Shown here: one piece after another, positions 1-9,327 of the stretch
How positions within the stretch are numbered: position 1 is the first letter of the stretch
How the letters are laid out: the number at the start of each line of letters is the position of its first letter
Origin: JAWLGZ01 sp041690635
Lineage (GTDB): Bacteria; Pseudomonadota; Gammaproteobacteria; Thiohalomonadales; Thiohalomonadaceae
Direction: 5' to 3'
NCBI GenBank assembly: GCA_041690635.1
Contig: JAWLGZ010000003.1
Coordinates: forward strand, 248,001-312,000
Length of the DNA: 64,000 bases
Position numbers and translations under genes: made by a program
The notes under the pieces: model-generated
Told to the model about the DNA's origin: nothing
Seen by the model: the letters and a program-made list of their open reading frames with translations, nothing else
The model's database searches: none

Positions 1-2774
1 GTTCCCGCCTTCGGCGTAGCGTGCCGCTGCTCCATGACATCCGCCAGGCGCTCGCCGAGGATGCCGCTGATGTTGAAGTTCAGCCGCGCCACGATGCCGG
101 GAAAAAACTTGAGGTCCTTCCGGATCTTTTCGTAGTCGAAGCGCAGCACCTTCACCGGTGTCAGCGCCCGCACGTCGGCGGTGCGTTGGGTGTCCCGGAT
201 AAATCCGATCTCGCCGAACACCTGCCCCGGCGTGAGCACCACAATCTGCCGTGATTCGCCGCCGTCGCGGCGCACCACCTCCACTTCCCCTTCGAGCAGC
301 AGGTACATGCTGCGGCCGATGCTACCCTGCTCGATGAGCAACTCTTTGGCGTCGAACTCGTGCATCTCGGAGATGAGGATCGCCTTGCGGATCTGGTAGT
401 CGCTCATTTCCCGAAACAGCGGACTCGCGTCGAGCACCCCCTTCTGTGAGGAGAGCGCCAGGATCTGGTGCAGCCCCACCAGTCGAATGCGCGACATGAT
501 GATCGGCGTGATAATCAGATTGGCGAAGATGGAGAACAGCATGGTGGCCGCGGCCAGGGCGCCGAACTGGGCCACCAGGGTGAAGTTGGAGAAGATCAGA
601 ATGCCGAATCCAAGCGCCAGGGCCAGGCTGGTGTAAACCACCGGCACCGCCTCCTCACGCACCGTCATGCGCACCGCCTCCGTGTAGTCGGCGGTACGCC
701 GGCACAGATCGTTGTAGCGGGCGAAGAGGTGGATGGTGCCGTCGATTGCGATGCCGATGGCAATGACAGCGACCATCGCGGTGCCCGGGTTCAACGGAAT
801 GTCGAGCAGCCCCATGATGCCGAACATGAGGATGATCGGAACCAGGCTGGGGATGAGCGCGATAACACCGCCGCGGAACGAGGTGAACATGGCGGACACG
901 GTCAGAAAGATCACCACCAGCAGAACGCCGAGCGATTTGGCCTGCGCCGACAGCAGCGTCTCGGCGGCCGCGTTGATCATCAAGTTCTCGCCCACCACAT
1001 GGCCACGCAGCTCCGCCCCGGCGATACCCGCCACCACTTCGCGCAGCTCACGGATGTGGCGATTCAGAGTGGCCGAGTCGCTGACATTGTGGCGTACCAC
1101 AATGTTGGCGCGGCGCAGGTCGTGACTCACATAGCTGTCCAGGTCGCTGCGGTGCAGGAAGAGCAGGTACTGGGCGACTAGGTCGCGCCGGATCGGGAGG
1201 GTGTGATAGTTCGGGTCACCACCATGGAATTCACGGTTGAGCAGCGTCAGGTGATCGGCGAGCGAGATGCTCGAGTCGAAGATCCCCTGCTTGGCGATGA
1301 ACGCCTGAATCTCGGCCAACCGCCGGAGGTTCGCCGGATCGAGAAAGGCCCGTTCGCGATCCGATTCCAGGGAAACGAAGAACACCTTGATGCCGGCGAG
1401 ATCCTGCTGCACCTGGCGGGCGTGCTGCAGCAGCGGCCGGTCCTCGCGAAAGTAGGAGAACGGGTCGTTGGTGACGTGGAGGGTGGAGGCCTGATAGACG
1501 AAGAAGGCACACAGCGCCCCCGTGAGCAGTAGTACCGGTCGTGCGTAGTGCTGGTGCGCAGTGCCAAACGCACGCACCGCCAGGCCGGGGAGGCCGCGCA
1601 CCGAGGTCCGTCCGCGCGTACCGGGAGTGCGGCGGCCGTACACCCGCGTGGGGCCGATAACCGACAGCAGCAGCGGGACCAGCAGCAGCGTGATGATGCC
1701 GTTGGCGAGCAACGCCGCCGTGGAGGCAAGTGCGAAATGCTCGATCATCTCGATGCCGATGAAGGCGTTGCTGGCGAAGCCCATCACCGTGGTGAAAATG
1801 GTCAGTAGCAGCGGCACCCCCATGTGCCGCATCATCAGCCGGGTGGTGTCCGCCCGCGAGTTCCCACCTTCAGCGAGATCGCGAAAATAGGCGGCCATCA
1901 TATGGGTATCTTCGGTGGCGCCGATCACCACTACCAGGGAGGGGATCATCGCGCTCAGGATGTTGAGTGGAATCCCTACCCACCCCATCAGCCCGAATGC
2001 CCAAATGATGCTGAGGATGGAGGTTGCGAGTGGCACCAGCGCGGCGAACCAGCCACGGAAAAAGAGCAACAGTGTGACCACCAGCAGGAGTGCCGACAAC
2101 GGCCCGAGCAGCAACAGATCGCGGAGGAGATTGCTCTTCAGTTCGTCGCTGATACGCGGGGGACCAATCTGGAACACGGTTTCAAAGTGGGTGCGCGCCG
2201 GTGCGATCGCATCCTCGAGGGCGCGGCTCACCCGCCGGTCGAAGGTGGGGTCGTCCGGCGCCTCGCGGACGGTCACCATCAAGGCGGTTGCCTCGCCGTC
2301 TTGCGACAGGTAGTTGCCCACGATGAGCGGATTGTAAAGGGCGTCAGCGCGCGCCTGCTCCGCCTCGGAGCTCCCCGCCGGGACCTCCGCCAGCAGCAGG
2401 CGCGCATCCAGCACTTCCCCCTCGCCGCGCACGCTTCGGAGGGTGTAGAGATCGTCGACCCGCTGCACAAACGGGAGTGCCTGCACGCGGCGGTGAAGCT
2501 GTTCCAGGGCGGTGAGCCCTTCGGGGGTCCAGAGCCGTTCTCCACGAAGATAGATAAGCGTGCGGTTGTCGGACCCGAACTCCTCCGCCACCTGGTCGTA
2601 GATCAGCTTGTCCGGGTCGGCACCGGGGATCAGGCTCGAAAGGCCGGTGTCCACCTGCAGCCGCGGCAACCCGAGCCCGAGCAACACGGTCACCAGGCAC
2701 AGGAACACCAGCGATGCCCAACGGTGGTTCACGCCAAGCAGCAGTAGCCTATGGAAGGTCGCGTGAGCGCTCAT
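1..2774 (-). CDS. MMPL/RND-family exporter with C-terminal cyclic-nucleotide-binding domain (3' end outside window)
   Basis: Reading from the ATG at 2774 there is an open frame of more than 920 codons that runs off the window start. It shows the RND/MMPL layout: an N-terminal membrane helix, a periplasmic loop, a helix bundle (about residues 210-430, including 'VVVIGATEDTHMMAAYF'), a second periplasmic loop and a second bundle (about 600-760, including 'IAIDGTIHLFARY'). From about residue 790 it continues into a Crp-type cNMP-binding domain with a phosphate-binding cassette (FGEIGFIRDTQRTA). Such exporters move lipids or hydrophobic compounds across the inner membrane. The cytosolic domain suggests gating by cAMP or a related nucleotide (inference). 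The start overlaps the stop of the LolA-like gene (ATGA). Confidence 0.88.
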   Translation of the reverse strand, partial: MSAHATFHRLLLLGVNHRWASLVFLCLVTVLLGLGLPRLQVDTGLSSLIPGADPDKLIYDQVAEEFGSDNRTLIYLRGERLWTPEGLTALEQLHRRVQALPFVQRVDDLYTLRSVRGEGEVLDARLLLAEVPAGSSEAEQARADALYNPLIVGNYLSQDGEATALMVTVREAPDDPTFDRRVSRALEDAIAPARTHFETVFQIGPPRISDELKSNLLRDLLLLGPLSALLLVVTLLLFFRGWFAALVPLATSILSIIWAFGLMGWVGIPLNILSAMIPSLVVVIGATEDTHMMAAYFRDLAEGGNSRADTTRLMMRHMGVPLLLTIFTTVMGFASNAFIGIEMIEHFALASTAALLANGIITLLLVPLLLSVIGPTRVYGRRTPGTRGRTSVRGLPGLAVRAFGTAHQHYARPVLLLTGALCAFFVYQASTLHVTNDPFSYFREDRPLLQHARQVQQDLAGIKVFFVSLESDRERAFLDPANLRRLAEIQAFIAKQGIFDSSISLADHLTLLNREFHGGDPNYHTLPIRRDLVAQYLLFLHRSDLDSYVSHDLRRANIVVRHNVSDSATLNRHIRELREVVAGIAGAELRGHVVGENLMINAAAETLLSAQAKSLGVLLVVIFLTVSAMFTSFRGGVIALIPSLVPIILMFGIMGLLDIPLNPGTAMVAVIAIGIAIDGTIHLFARYNDLCRRTADYTEAVRMTVREEAVPVVYTSLALALGFGILIFSNFTLVAQFGALAAATMLFSIFANLIITPIIMSRIRLVGLHQILALSSQKGVLDASPLFREMSDYQIRKAILISEMHEFDAKELLIEQGSIGRSMYLLLEGEVEVVRRDGGESRQIVVLTPGQVFGEIGFIRDTQRTADVRALTPVKVLRFDYEKIRKDLKFFPGIVARLNFNISGILGERLADVMEQRHATPKAG

Positions 2775-3685
2775 CTCGCCGTTTCACCGTTCACATCCGT
2801 CCCACGGTCGAGGAAGGCGGCGCGCTCGTCGCGCATGTGGCGTTTGGCCAGGATCCACTCCGCCGTGAACAGTTCGGACGGCACGTAGTCAGGCGAAAAC
2901 ACCCGACGTGCCGTCTTGAGAAGCGAGGCGTGGCCACTCTCCAGATCCTCCATCAGCACCATGCCGGCGCGCCACATCTCACCACGCACCGGCAGCAGGT
3001 CGTGGGCGGTCCTTCGCCTGGAAGGCCGGTCCAGCCGGTCGAAGTAGTCGATGCGCACGACAAAGTGACTGTCCTGGCGCAGATAAAGACGGCGCAAATG
3101 GTAACCGGTCTCGGTCTGCACCTTCGTATCGCGGGGCCGTGCGGTGATAACGAAGTGGGGCAGCTCGTCTATCAGCACGTCTGCCTCCCGCTGGTACTCG
3201 AACTGATCGAGCGGTTCCGGAAGCAGATCCTGCACGGTGAAGTCGCTGCCGAGAAACGGAGTCCGCCGCCCCCCCTCGCTGCTCGTCTTCAGTCTGGCGC
3301 CGAAGGCGGGCAGGTAGAGGCTGTGCTCAAAAGCGTCGTCGCCCGTCCAGGTGGCGAGCAGGGCGACACCCCTCACCTCGGGCGGATAGTCGAAGGTGAG
3401 CAGGAACCGGACGGTCCCATCCTCCTCTGCGCGGGAAAAACGGCGCAGCCGGCGCACGTCACGCCGGCCCGCTTTGTCGGTAAGGATCAGGCTCTGCTGT
3501 TCGTAGGTGTAGGGGTGGTGGTCGTGGCGGCGGAACGACTCCTCCATGAGGTCGCGTCCGGTCAATTCATCGGCCGGGAGCGGCGACCAGGCGAGGGTGA
3601 GCAGCAGAAGGGGAAGCCAGTACATACGCCGTACCGCCCGCAGCGGCATGGCGGCCCGCACCCGTGCTGACACCGCGGTCCTCAC
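2771..3685 (-). CDS. LolA-like outer-membrane lipoprotein-sorting family protein, partner of the RND exporter
   Basis: A 304-residue secreted protein with a signal peptide (hydrophobic stretch about residues 22-38, 'WLPLLLLTLAW'). The body has the LolA/DUF1329-like beta-rich pattern: 'GRDLMEES', 'RFLLTFDYPPEVRGVALL', 'FLGSDFTVQDLL'. Members of this family sit beside MMPL/RND exporters and are thought to accept lipid-like cargo in the periplasm. The GTG at 3685 overlaps the pqiC stop (GTGA), which favours coupling. ATGs at residues 13 and 21 are alternatives and would give a more usual signal peptide length. Confidence 0.85.
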   Translation of the reverse strand: MRTAVSARVRAAMPLRAVRRMYWLPLLLLTLAWSPLPADELTGRDLMEESFRRHDHHPYTYEQQSLILTDKAGRRDVRRLRRFSRAEEDGTVRFLLTFDYPPEVRGVALLATWTGDDAFEHSLYLPAFGARLKTSSEGGRRTPFLGSDFTVQDLLPEPLDQFEYQREADVLIDELPHFVITARPRDTKVQTETGYHLRRLYLRQDSHFVVRIDYFDRLDRPSRRRTAHDLLPVRGEMWRAGMVLMEDLESGHASLLKTARRVFSPDYVPSELFTAEWILAKRHMRDERAAFLDRGTDVNGETAR

Positions 3686-4299
3686 GAGGCGGAGGCGCCT
3701 GCACGCGGCGGCAGGTGGGTGCGGATGGCGTCGGCAATGATGCGGCTCAGTTCACCGAGCAGTGCGCTCATGGCGGCGACCGTGCCATCGAAGTCGGCGG
3801 GCGCGTGGACCGTTTCGCTGAGCAGGTCGGTGAAGCGGGTCTGAAGCGGGCGCGCATTTGCACCGGTAATGCGCCACTGGACGGAAAGCTGTACGCGGCC
3901 GTCCGGCCCCCGTTCGAACTGCATCACCTCCAGTGCCACCCGCGCATCCGGCGAGCCGGCGGCGCTGAACGGAGCCACCGCCACGTCCGGGGTACCGAGC
4001 CGTTCGGAGAGGTTGCGCGCCAGCACGTGCGTCATCTCCTTGCGCAGATTGCCGCCCCACTGGTGCCAGTCGTTCAGCACCAGCCGGTTGCTCGCGCTGC
4101 GGGTGACGATCTGCGGCCGCTCCAGGTAGTGCGGCAGCCGCAGCGAAACCAGCTCGATCGACAACGTGGATTGTCCCTCGACCACGTTCGCGACAGAGAC
4201 CGGCGTCAGCACGTAATAGCGGGGAGCGGGGGGGGCGCCGCCGCCGGCACAGGCGGTGAGCAGCAGCAGGGCTGCGGCAAGGGACACGAGTCGGACCAT
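3682..4299 (-). CDS. pqiC: PqiC-type ABC-transport auxiliary lipoprotein
   Basis: A 205-residue lipoprotein with lipobox LTAC at about residues 14-17 and the PqiC/YmbA (DUF330) start 'PRYYVLTP', followed by 'LPHYLERPQIVTR' and 'WGGNLRKEMTHVLARNL'. PqiC is the outer-membrane-side partner of the PqiB MCE tunnel, which moves lipids between the inner and outer membranes. It overlaps pqiB by one base (TAATG) and the LolA-like gene by four. Confidence 0.93.
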   Translation of the reverse strand: MVRLVSLAAALLLLTACAGGGAPPAPRYYVLTPVSVANVVEGQSTLSIELVSLRLPHYLERPQIVTRSASNRLVLNDWHQWGGNLRKEMTHVLARNLSERLGTPDVAVAPFSAAGSPDARVALEVMQFERGPDGRVQLSVQWRITGANARPLQTRFTDLLSETVHAPADFDGTVAAMSALLGELSRIIADAIRTHLPPRAGASAS

Positions 4300-5933
4300 T
4301 ACTGTTCTCCCGGCGGTGAGCGGCCGAAGAGGAGCGACTGCGGCTCGCGCTCCAGCACATCCACCAGGGTGCGGATGGAACGGGCCATGGCGGAGAGCTC
4401 TTCGGTCATTTCGTTCATGCGGTACTGGAACGGCGAGTCGGGGCGCAGCACCTGTTCCAGCCGGCCCAGCGCCCGGTTACCGGCGGCCACGGCCAACTCG
4501 ACGTTCTCGGCAATCGGTTCGGCGCGGGCGTCGAGCTTGGCGAGGATGCCGCGTAGCGAGCCGAACGAGGCGGTCAGTTCCGTCAGCTCCGGCGAGTTGA
4601 TGAGCTGGTTGGTGCCCTGCAGCGTCCCCGCCAGCTCACGGCCGATCGATTCGAAATCGACCCGCTCCAGCTGGGCGAGCACCGTCTTAATGGAGGTGGT
4701 GATCTCCTCCAGTTCGGCCGGCACGGTTGGCAGCTCCGGCAGGCGGGTGTCGGCGTTGGCCAGCCGAATCGGTGTTTCCGGGAACATGCCCAGTTCGATG
4801 AACAGCTGCCCGGTGAGCAGGCTGCCGGTCTGCAACCGGGCGCGCAGCCCCCGTTCCACCAGTGTCTCCAACAGCTTGTAGGGGGAGGTGATCGCTGCGT
4901 CGCGGGCGATCACCCGCTCCGGTTCGATCTCGATCACCACCGGGATGCGGAAGGTGGTGTTGCCGCTGTCGAACTCCAGCCGCAGGTCCACCACCTTGCC
5001 GACCCGGATCCCCTTGAACTCCACCGGCGCGCCGATGGTGAGGCCGCGCACCGAGCCGTCGAAGAAGAGTACAAAGTTGATCTTCTGGGTGTAGGCCTGC
5101 TCCTCGATGCCGCCGTAGTCTTCGTGCAGGGTAAACACCAGTTCACCGATGTGCTCTTCCACGGGCTCCAGGGTGGTCGGCGTCTCGAAGGCGATGCCGC
5201 CGTAGAGCAGCGATTCGAGCGACTCGGTGCGCACGTTGAATCCGTCGGCGTTCATGGAGACCTCCACGCCGCTGATATTCCAGAAGCGGGAGTTGCCGCG
5301 TACCAGCTTGTCATAGGGCGCCTTGACGAAGGCGTGGATGAAGACGCTGCGCTGGTCGTTGCCGAGCTGGTAGCCGAGGATCTCGCCGGCGACGATACCC
5401 TGGTAGTAGACCGGCGAGCCGTGATTGAGCGAACCCAGTCGCCGGGCCACCAGCGTAATCTCGCTGCCCGCTTCGCCCGCCTTCACCACCGGCGGCGACT
5501 CCAGCCCGACAAAGTGGTGTTGCGGCGCCCCCTTGCCCGGTTCCAGTTCGATGTAGGAGCCGGAAATGAGGGTGGAGAGCCCGGACGCTCCGCGCAGACC
5601 CAGGCGCGGCTTCACCACCCAGAAACGGGTGTCGCGGCGCAGGAACGACTCCGCCTCGCGGTCGATGCTGGCCGTAAGGATGACGTTGGCGAAGCCCTCA
5701 CCAAAGCGCAGCGAATCGACCGTGCCGACATCCAGGTTCTTGTAGCGGATGCGGGTCTTGCCCGCCTCGATCCCCTCGGCGGTCTTGAAGGCAATGGTGA
5801 TCTCGGGGCCCTTCTCCGAGGCGGTCTTGATGATCAACCAGCCACCGATGAGGAGCGTCACCAGCGGGATAATCCAGACCAGCGAGGGGCCGGGACGGGT
5901 CTTGATGACGGGAGCCGGGGGTGGATTGGTCAT
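4299..5933 (-). CDS. pqiB: PqiB, MCE-family intermembrane lipid transport protein
   Basis: A 544-residue protein with one N-terminal membrane helix (about residues 18-37, 'SLVWIIPLVTLLIGGWLII') followed by three MCE/MlaD repeats ('AGKTRIRYKNLDVG', 'HGSPVYYQGIVAGEI', 'GAPVEFKGIRVGKV') and a C-terminal helical region. The length matches PqiB (about 545 residues). It forms a periplasm-spanning hexameric tunnel for lipids. It overlaps pqiA (ATGA at 5930-5933) and pqiC, so the three are one translationally coupled unit. Confidence 0.96.
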   Translation of the reverse strand: MTNPPPAPVIKTRPGPSLVWIIPLVTLLIGGWLIIKTASEKGPEITIAFKTAEGIEAGKTRIRYKNLDVGTVDSLRFGEGFANVILTASIDREAESFLRRDTRFWVVKPRLGLRGASGLSTLISGSYIELEPGKGAPQHHFVGLESPPVVKAGEAGSEITLVARRLGSLNHGSPVYYQGIVAGEILGYQLGNDQRSVFIHAFVKAPYDKLVRGNSRFWNISGVEVSMNADGFNVRTESLESLLYGGIAFETPTTLEPVEEHIGELVFTLHEDYGGIEEQAYTQKINFVLFFDGSVRGLTIGAPVEFKGIRVGKVVDLRLEFDSGNTTFRIPVVIEIEPERVIARDAAITSPYKLLETLVERGLRARLQTGSLLTGQLFIELGMFPETPIRLANADTRLPELPTVPAELEEITTSIKTVLAQLERVDFESIGRELAGTLQGTNQLINSPELTELTASFGSLRGILAKLDARAEPIAENVELAVAAGNRALGRLEQVLRPDSPFQYRMNEMTEELSAMARSIRTLVDVLEREPQSLLFGRSPPGEQ

Positions 5934-7177
5934 GCGTCGGCATTATCCCAGATGAGCCGTGGATCGAAACTGCGGGCCGCGAGCATGGTGATCACCACCA
6001 CGGCGGCGAAGAAGGTGACGCCGATATCGGGCTCCACGGTGGCGAAGGCGCCGAGGCTGACCAGCGCCGTCAGGATCGCCACCAGGAACACATCCACCAT
6101 CGACCAGGCCCCGATCACCTCGGTGACCCGGTAGAGTCGGGTGCGGTCGCGCGGGCGCCAGCTGGAACGGCGCTGCACGGTGACCAGCAACAGCCCGAGC
6201 ACCACCAGCTTGGTTACCGGCACGACGATGCTGGCAAAGAAGATCAGCAGGGCGAGCGGCCACATATCCCCCTCGATCAGCTTCACCACACCGCCGAGGA
6301 TGGTACTCGGTTCGCCGGCACCGAAGTAGATGACGGTCATCACCGGGTAGAGATTGGCGGGGAGGAGCAGGATCGCGGAGGCAGCAAGCAGCGCCCAGGT
6401 GCGGTTGATGCTGTCCCGCTTGCGCTGATGGAGCGGCGCCTCACAGCGCGGGCAGGCGTGCCCGTCGGCAGGTGGCGCCGGCAGCAGCAGACGGCAGCTA
6501 TGGCAGCTCACCAGCCCCCGTTCCGCCGCGGTCCGCCCGGTGCCTTGCGCGCGCCAACCGCTGCGTGGCCAGAACAGGGCGTCGTCGATGCTGGCCTCCG
6601 CCGCGGCGGAGACCAGCAGCAGGGCGGCGAAGGCGAACAGGGCGACCCCCGGAATCACGTCGGCCATGTCCAGCAGCTTGAAGATCGCCACCAGCACCCC
6701 GAGCATGAAGACCCCCACCAGACTCCACGGCGCCAGCACCCGGAGTGTTCGGTAGATCCGGTCGGTGGCCGGTGCGCGCAGCCCGAACAGCCGCAGCGGC
6801 AACAGCAGGTAGAGCATCCCGGCGATAGTCGTCAGCGGGAACAGGACACTGGTGAGCAGCACCACCACCCCCAGTTCCGGCATCCCGTGGCCGAACATGG
6901 CGAGCGCGCCGGAGATGAGCAGGTTCTCCTGCACCCGCCCGTTCAGCTCCAGGGCGAGGAAGGGATAGCTGTTGGCGATGATGAACAGCACCAGCGCGGA
7001 GGCGTAGAGCGCAAGGGTGCGATTGAGACTGTCGGGAATGTGGCGGTAGAGCAAGGCGCCGCATCGGACACAGCACGCCTTGCCGCCCACCGGCAGCGGA
7101 TGGACCTGGTGCAGGAGATCGCAGGTGGGGCAGGCGATCAGACCGTGCGCTACATCGATTTCTTCCGGGTACGACAA
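5930..7177 (-). CDS. pqiA: PqiA, inner-membrane partner of PqiB
   Basis: A 415-residue protein with the two tandem PqiA modules. Each starts with paired cysteines that could bind metal ('CPTCDLLHQ' and 'CVRCGALL'; then 'CHSCRLL' and 'CPRCEAPL') and continues with four hydrophobic helices. It probably delivers lipid to PqiB in the inner membrane. No in-frame ATG fits near the N-terminus. The TTG at 7177 is the best visible start and carries no clear Shine-Dalgarno sequence, so the true start is uncertain by a few codons. Confidence 0.93.
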   Translation of the reverse strand: MSYPEEIDVAHGLIACPTCDLLHQVHPLPVGGKACCVRCGALLYRHIPDSLNRTLALYASALVLFIIANSYPFLALELNGRVQENLLISGALAMFGHGMPELGVVVLLTSVLFPLTTIAGMLYLLLPLRLFGLRAPATDRIYRTLRVLAPWSLVGVFMLGVLVAIFKLLDMADVIPGVALFAFAALLLVSAAAEASIDDALFWPRSGWRAQGTGRTAAERGLVSCHSCRLLLPAPPADGHACPRCEAPLHQRKRDSINRTWALLAASAILLLPANLYPVMTVIYFGAGEPSTILGGVVKLIEGDMWPLALLIFFASIVVPVTKLVVLGLLLVTVQRRSSWRPRDRTRLYRVTEVIGAWSMVDVFLVAILTALVSLGAFATVEPDIGVTFFAAVVVITMLAARSFDPRLIWDNADA

Positions 7178-7216
7178 GGGGCGGCCATCAGGTGGGGGTT
7201 TACGCCCGACCGCCGC

Positions 7217-7222
7217 ATTATA
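7217..7222 (-). promoter_or_regulatory. -10 box of the pqiA operon
   Basis: TATAAT on the minus strand, about 40 bases upstream of the pqiA start. It gives a short leader for the five-gene operon. No clear -35 box was identified, so extended-promoter or activator help is possible. Confidence 0.5.
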
Positions 7223-7288
7223 CGGCCTCCCCGCCCAGGGCCGACAGACGCCGATTTCCGGGGTGTTTGCGGACGCGATGACCGCCTG

Positions 7289-8782
7289 CTATTGGATGAC
7301 CAGTGCCTCAAGGGGGATGGGCTCGGCATTCCATGCGTTGCACGTCGCCTGGTATGCAAAATCAAAAACCACATTTCGAACAGCATCCAATCCCACCAGT
7401 CGTGCCTGGGTCTGGTTACTTCCCATGGCATAGTTGACCAGCACTGACTCGCCCTTCGCCTCGTATGCACTGGAGCAGTACTGGGAAAGAATCGTTTCGT
7501 CATAGTCGAAACGCCAGGCCTCTTGTGCCGTCATCGCATCCGGATCGATTGTATAAGCCGATACCGCGCTGTAGGGGCGAGACTCTCCGATGGGCACTCC
7601 GTCGGGCTGATTGAGGCTCGGTGCGCCGTTATTGAACAGCATGAGAAGTCCGCCAGAGGTAATAGATAAGGCGTGCTGCCCTATCGGGTACAATCCATCC
7701 CCCTCCAGTTGCAATGCCTTGGCGCGTAGTGATTGGAAATTGTACCAATATTTTGTTGGGTCACCAAAGATCCATTTGATGTCTCCTGTTGCGTAATCAA
7801 CCTTTATTACAAAGCTCTCCCGACTGGAAGCGATGATGGAGTCGTCGCGCGGATCATAGATGGCTGAATTCATATGAAACCAATCCACGCCCGGGCGGAC
7901 AAAAAGGCTTGGGTCGTCACCCTCGCTGCGCATATAACGTTCCAGTATATCTGCAAAATCCCACTCCATAATGATTTCACCGGAAGGCGCAAATTCGGTT
8001 AGTACGCTTTCGATATGGACAGCACCGGCAATGATCGTATCGACCTCCCCAAGCAAACCAAACTTGCCTCGGTCAATATTGTGGTGGAAATTCGTGTAAT
8101 AGGGCAGAAGTGATGCATTGCTGGTAACGCCGTCCATTTCTATACGAAAGAACCGCGTAGTTTGCTGGTCACCGACGAGGAATCCTCCATCGAAGAAAAT
8201 TGATGAGAAGGCGTTCCCCCTGGAGGGGGAAACCCATCGGACCTCACCGTCCGTATCAGCAACAACCACTCCAGAGGCGCTGGTCTTCATAAAAAAATAG
8301 TCAAAACCGAGCTCACTCCCCGCGGAGCGGGATCTGAGTATGGCGGGACGATCAAAGACGGAGCCTGGATCCACATACGCGGGTGTGGTGATAGGGATCA
8401 CCAACTCCTGGATGGAGCCGTCGGCAAACTCCAGTTGTAAAAATACCCGATTCATATGGCCTGCATACAAACCAAAAACGGGTAGCGTTGCGGTATCCGT
8501 AGTCAGATAGCCACGACGCTCCAGTGCTGAAGCGCGATAGGTGACGTTCACTGGATTGGAAGCCGAGCCCTCCTTTGGCTCTATCATGTACCTGTATGCC
8601 GTCACATCCTTGAGGGCTGCCCCGCGCAATGGGACCAGGCTAATAAAGGGTGTTGTGCCCGGATCCACAGAACCGGCCACGATGTCACTTGTCAGTGCCT
8701 GCGAGTCACGCCCGCCGCAAGCAGGCAGCAGCAATATGGCGGTAAGTAGTAATGCCGCAACATATGTCAGTCGAAACCGCAT
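7289..8782 (-). CDS. Lipoprotein of the arylsulfotransferase (ASST) family
   Basis: A 497-residue protein with a lipoprotein signal (LLPAC near residue 21). The ASST family motifs are visible: 'FHHNIDRG' (about residue 230), 'DWFHMNSAIYDPRDD' (about 300), 'SRESFVIKVDYATGDIKW' and 'GQHALSI' (about 370). Known ASSTs are periplasmic enzymes that pass sulfate between phenolic compounds without PAPS. This one would be membrane-anchored, and its donor and acceptor are unknown. A Shine-Dalgarno-like GGAG precedes the ATG at 8782. The gene is visibly less GC-rich than both neighbours and has no obvious operon partner, which suggests acquisition by transfer. Confidence 0.85.
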   Translation of the reverse strand: MRFRLTYVAALLLTAILLLPACGGRDSQALTSDIVAGSVDPGTTPFISLVPLRGAALKDVTAYRYMIEPKEGSASNPVNVTYRASALERRGYLTTDTATLPVFGLYAGHMNRVFLQLEFADGSIQELVIPITTPAYVDPGSVFDRPAILRSRSAGSELGFDYFFMKTSASGVVVADTDGEVRWVSPSRGNAFSSIFFDGGFLVGDQQTTRFFRIEMDGVTSNASLLPYYTNFHHNIDRGKFGLLGEVDTIIAGAVHIESVLTEFAPSGEIIMEWDFADILERYMRSEGDDPSLFVRPGVDWFHMNSAIYDPRDDSIIASSRESFVIKVDYATGDIKWIFGDPTKYWYNFQSLRAKALQLEGDGLYPIGQHALSITSGGLLMLFNNGAPSLNQPDGVPIGESRPYSAVSAYTIDPDAMTAQEAWRFDYDETILSQYCSSAYEAKGESVLVNYAMGSNQTQARLVGLDAVRNVVFDFAYQATCNAWNAEPIPLEALVIQ

Positions 8783-9327
8783 CCTTGCCCCGGCTCCTCA
8801 TATTTGCTGATGCAATGTCCTGTTGCCTTTGCTTCACAAAGCGGCTTGTAGAGGCTAGGTCATGCAAACCGGAACTTCAAGCGTTCAAGTGTTCGCCCTG
8901 CCGGGGGTTGATGCAAGACAGCTCCAGCACACGCTATGCAGAAAATGTTGTGTTAAAAAAAAGGAAAGCCAGAAAATAGGCAAAGCGGCGATCTGTGTTT
9001 GTTGTTAAGAAAATCAGAATAAAATGATTGGAGTGTGGTCGGGGAGTAATTAACAAGGCGGAAAGAGCAAAATATCGCTGGCCCGACAACACGCGAGTGT
9101 ATTGATGGCGCCTCAAATAATCCAATGCGATTTCGTTGGGCCCAACCCTCCGGGCTCGTGGCCGTATTGCCCGCTGGACTGCGTTGCTTGCCCATCCCTG
9201 GGGCTCGTCCCTGCGGGACCCGCCTTCGGCGGTCCGAATTCGTTCCGGACGAACTCGTGCAGCTCGCTCACCTCTGCTGCTGACGGACTTCTCCCGAGAT
9301 GAGCGCAGGACCCAATGGTGGGGTGTT
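8783..9327. other. Gene-poor stretch between the ASST gene and uup
   Basis: No convincing gene. The part up to about 9130 is AT-rich for this genome and contains a poly-A tract at 8955-8961. From 9203 to 9258 three short hairpins follow each other (arms GTCC/GGAC, CCGCC/GGCGG, TTCGT/ACGAA). An 80-codon minus-strand frame at 8953-9195 lacks a ribosome-binding site and any recognisable domain. This may be the scar of an old insertion. Confidence 0.5.

Noticed and set aside
5921..7447. Open plus-strand frame of about 500 codons opposite pqiA
   Set aside because: pqiA motifs and operon overlaps explain the region; the plus frame is rich in His, Gln and Asp and has no family pattern.
8953..9195. 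80-codon minus-strand frame upstream of the ASST gene
   Set aside because: No ribosome-binding site, unusual composition and no recognisable domain.
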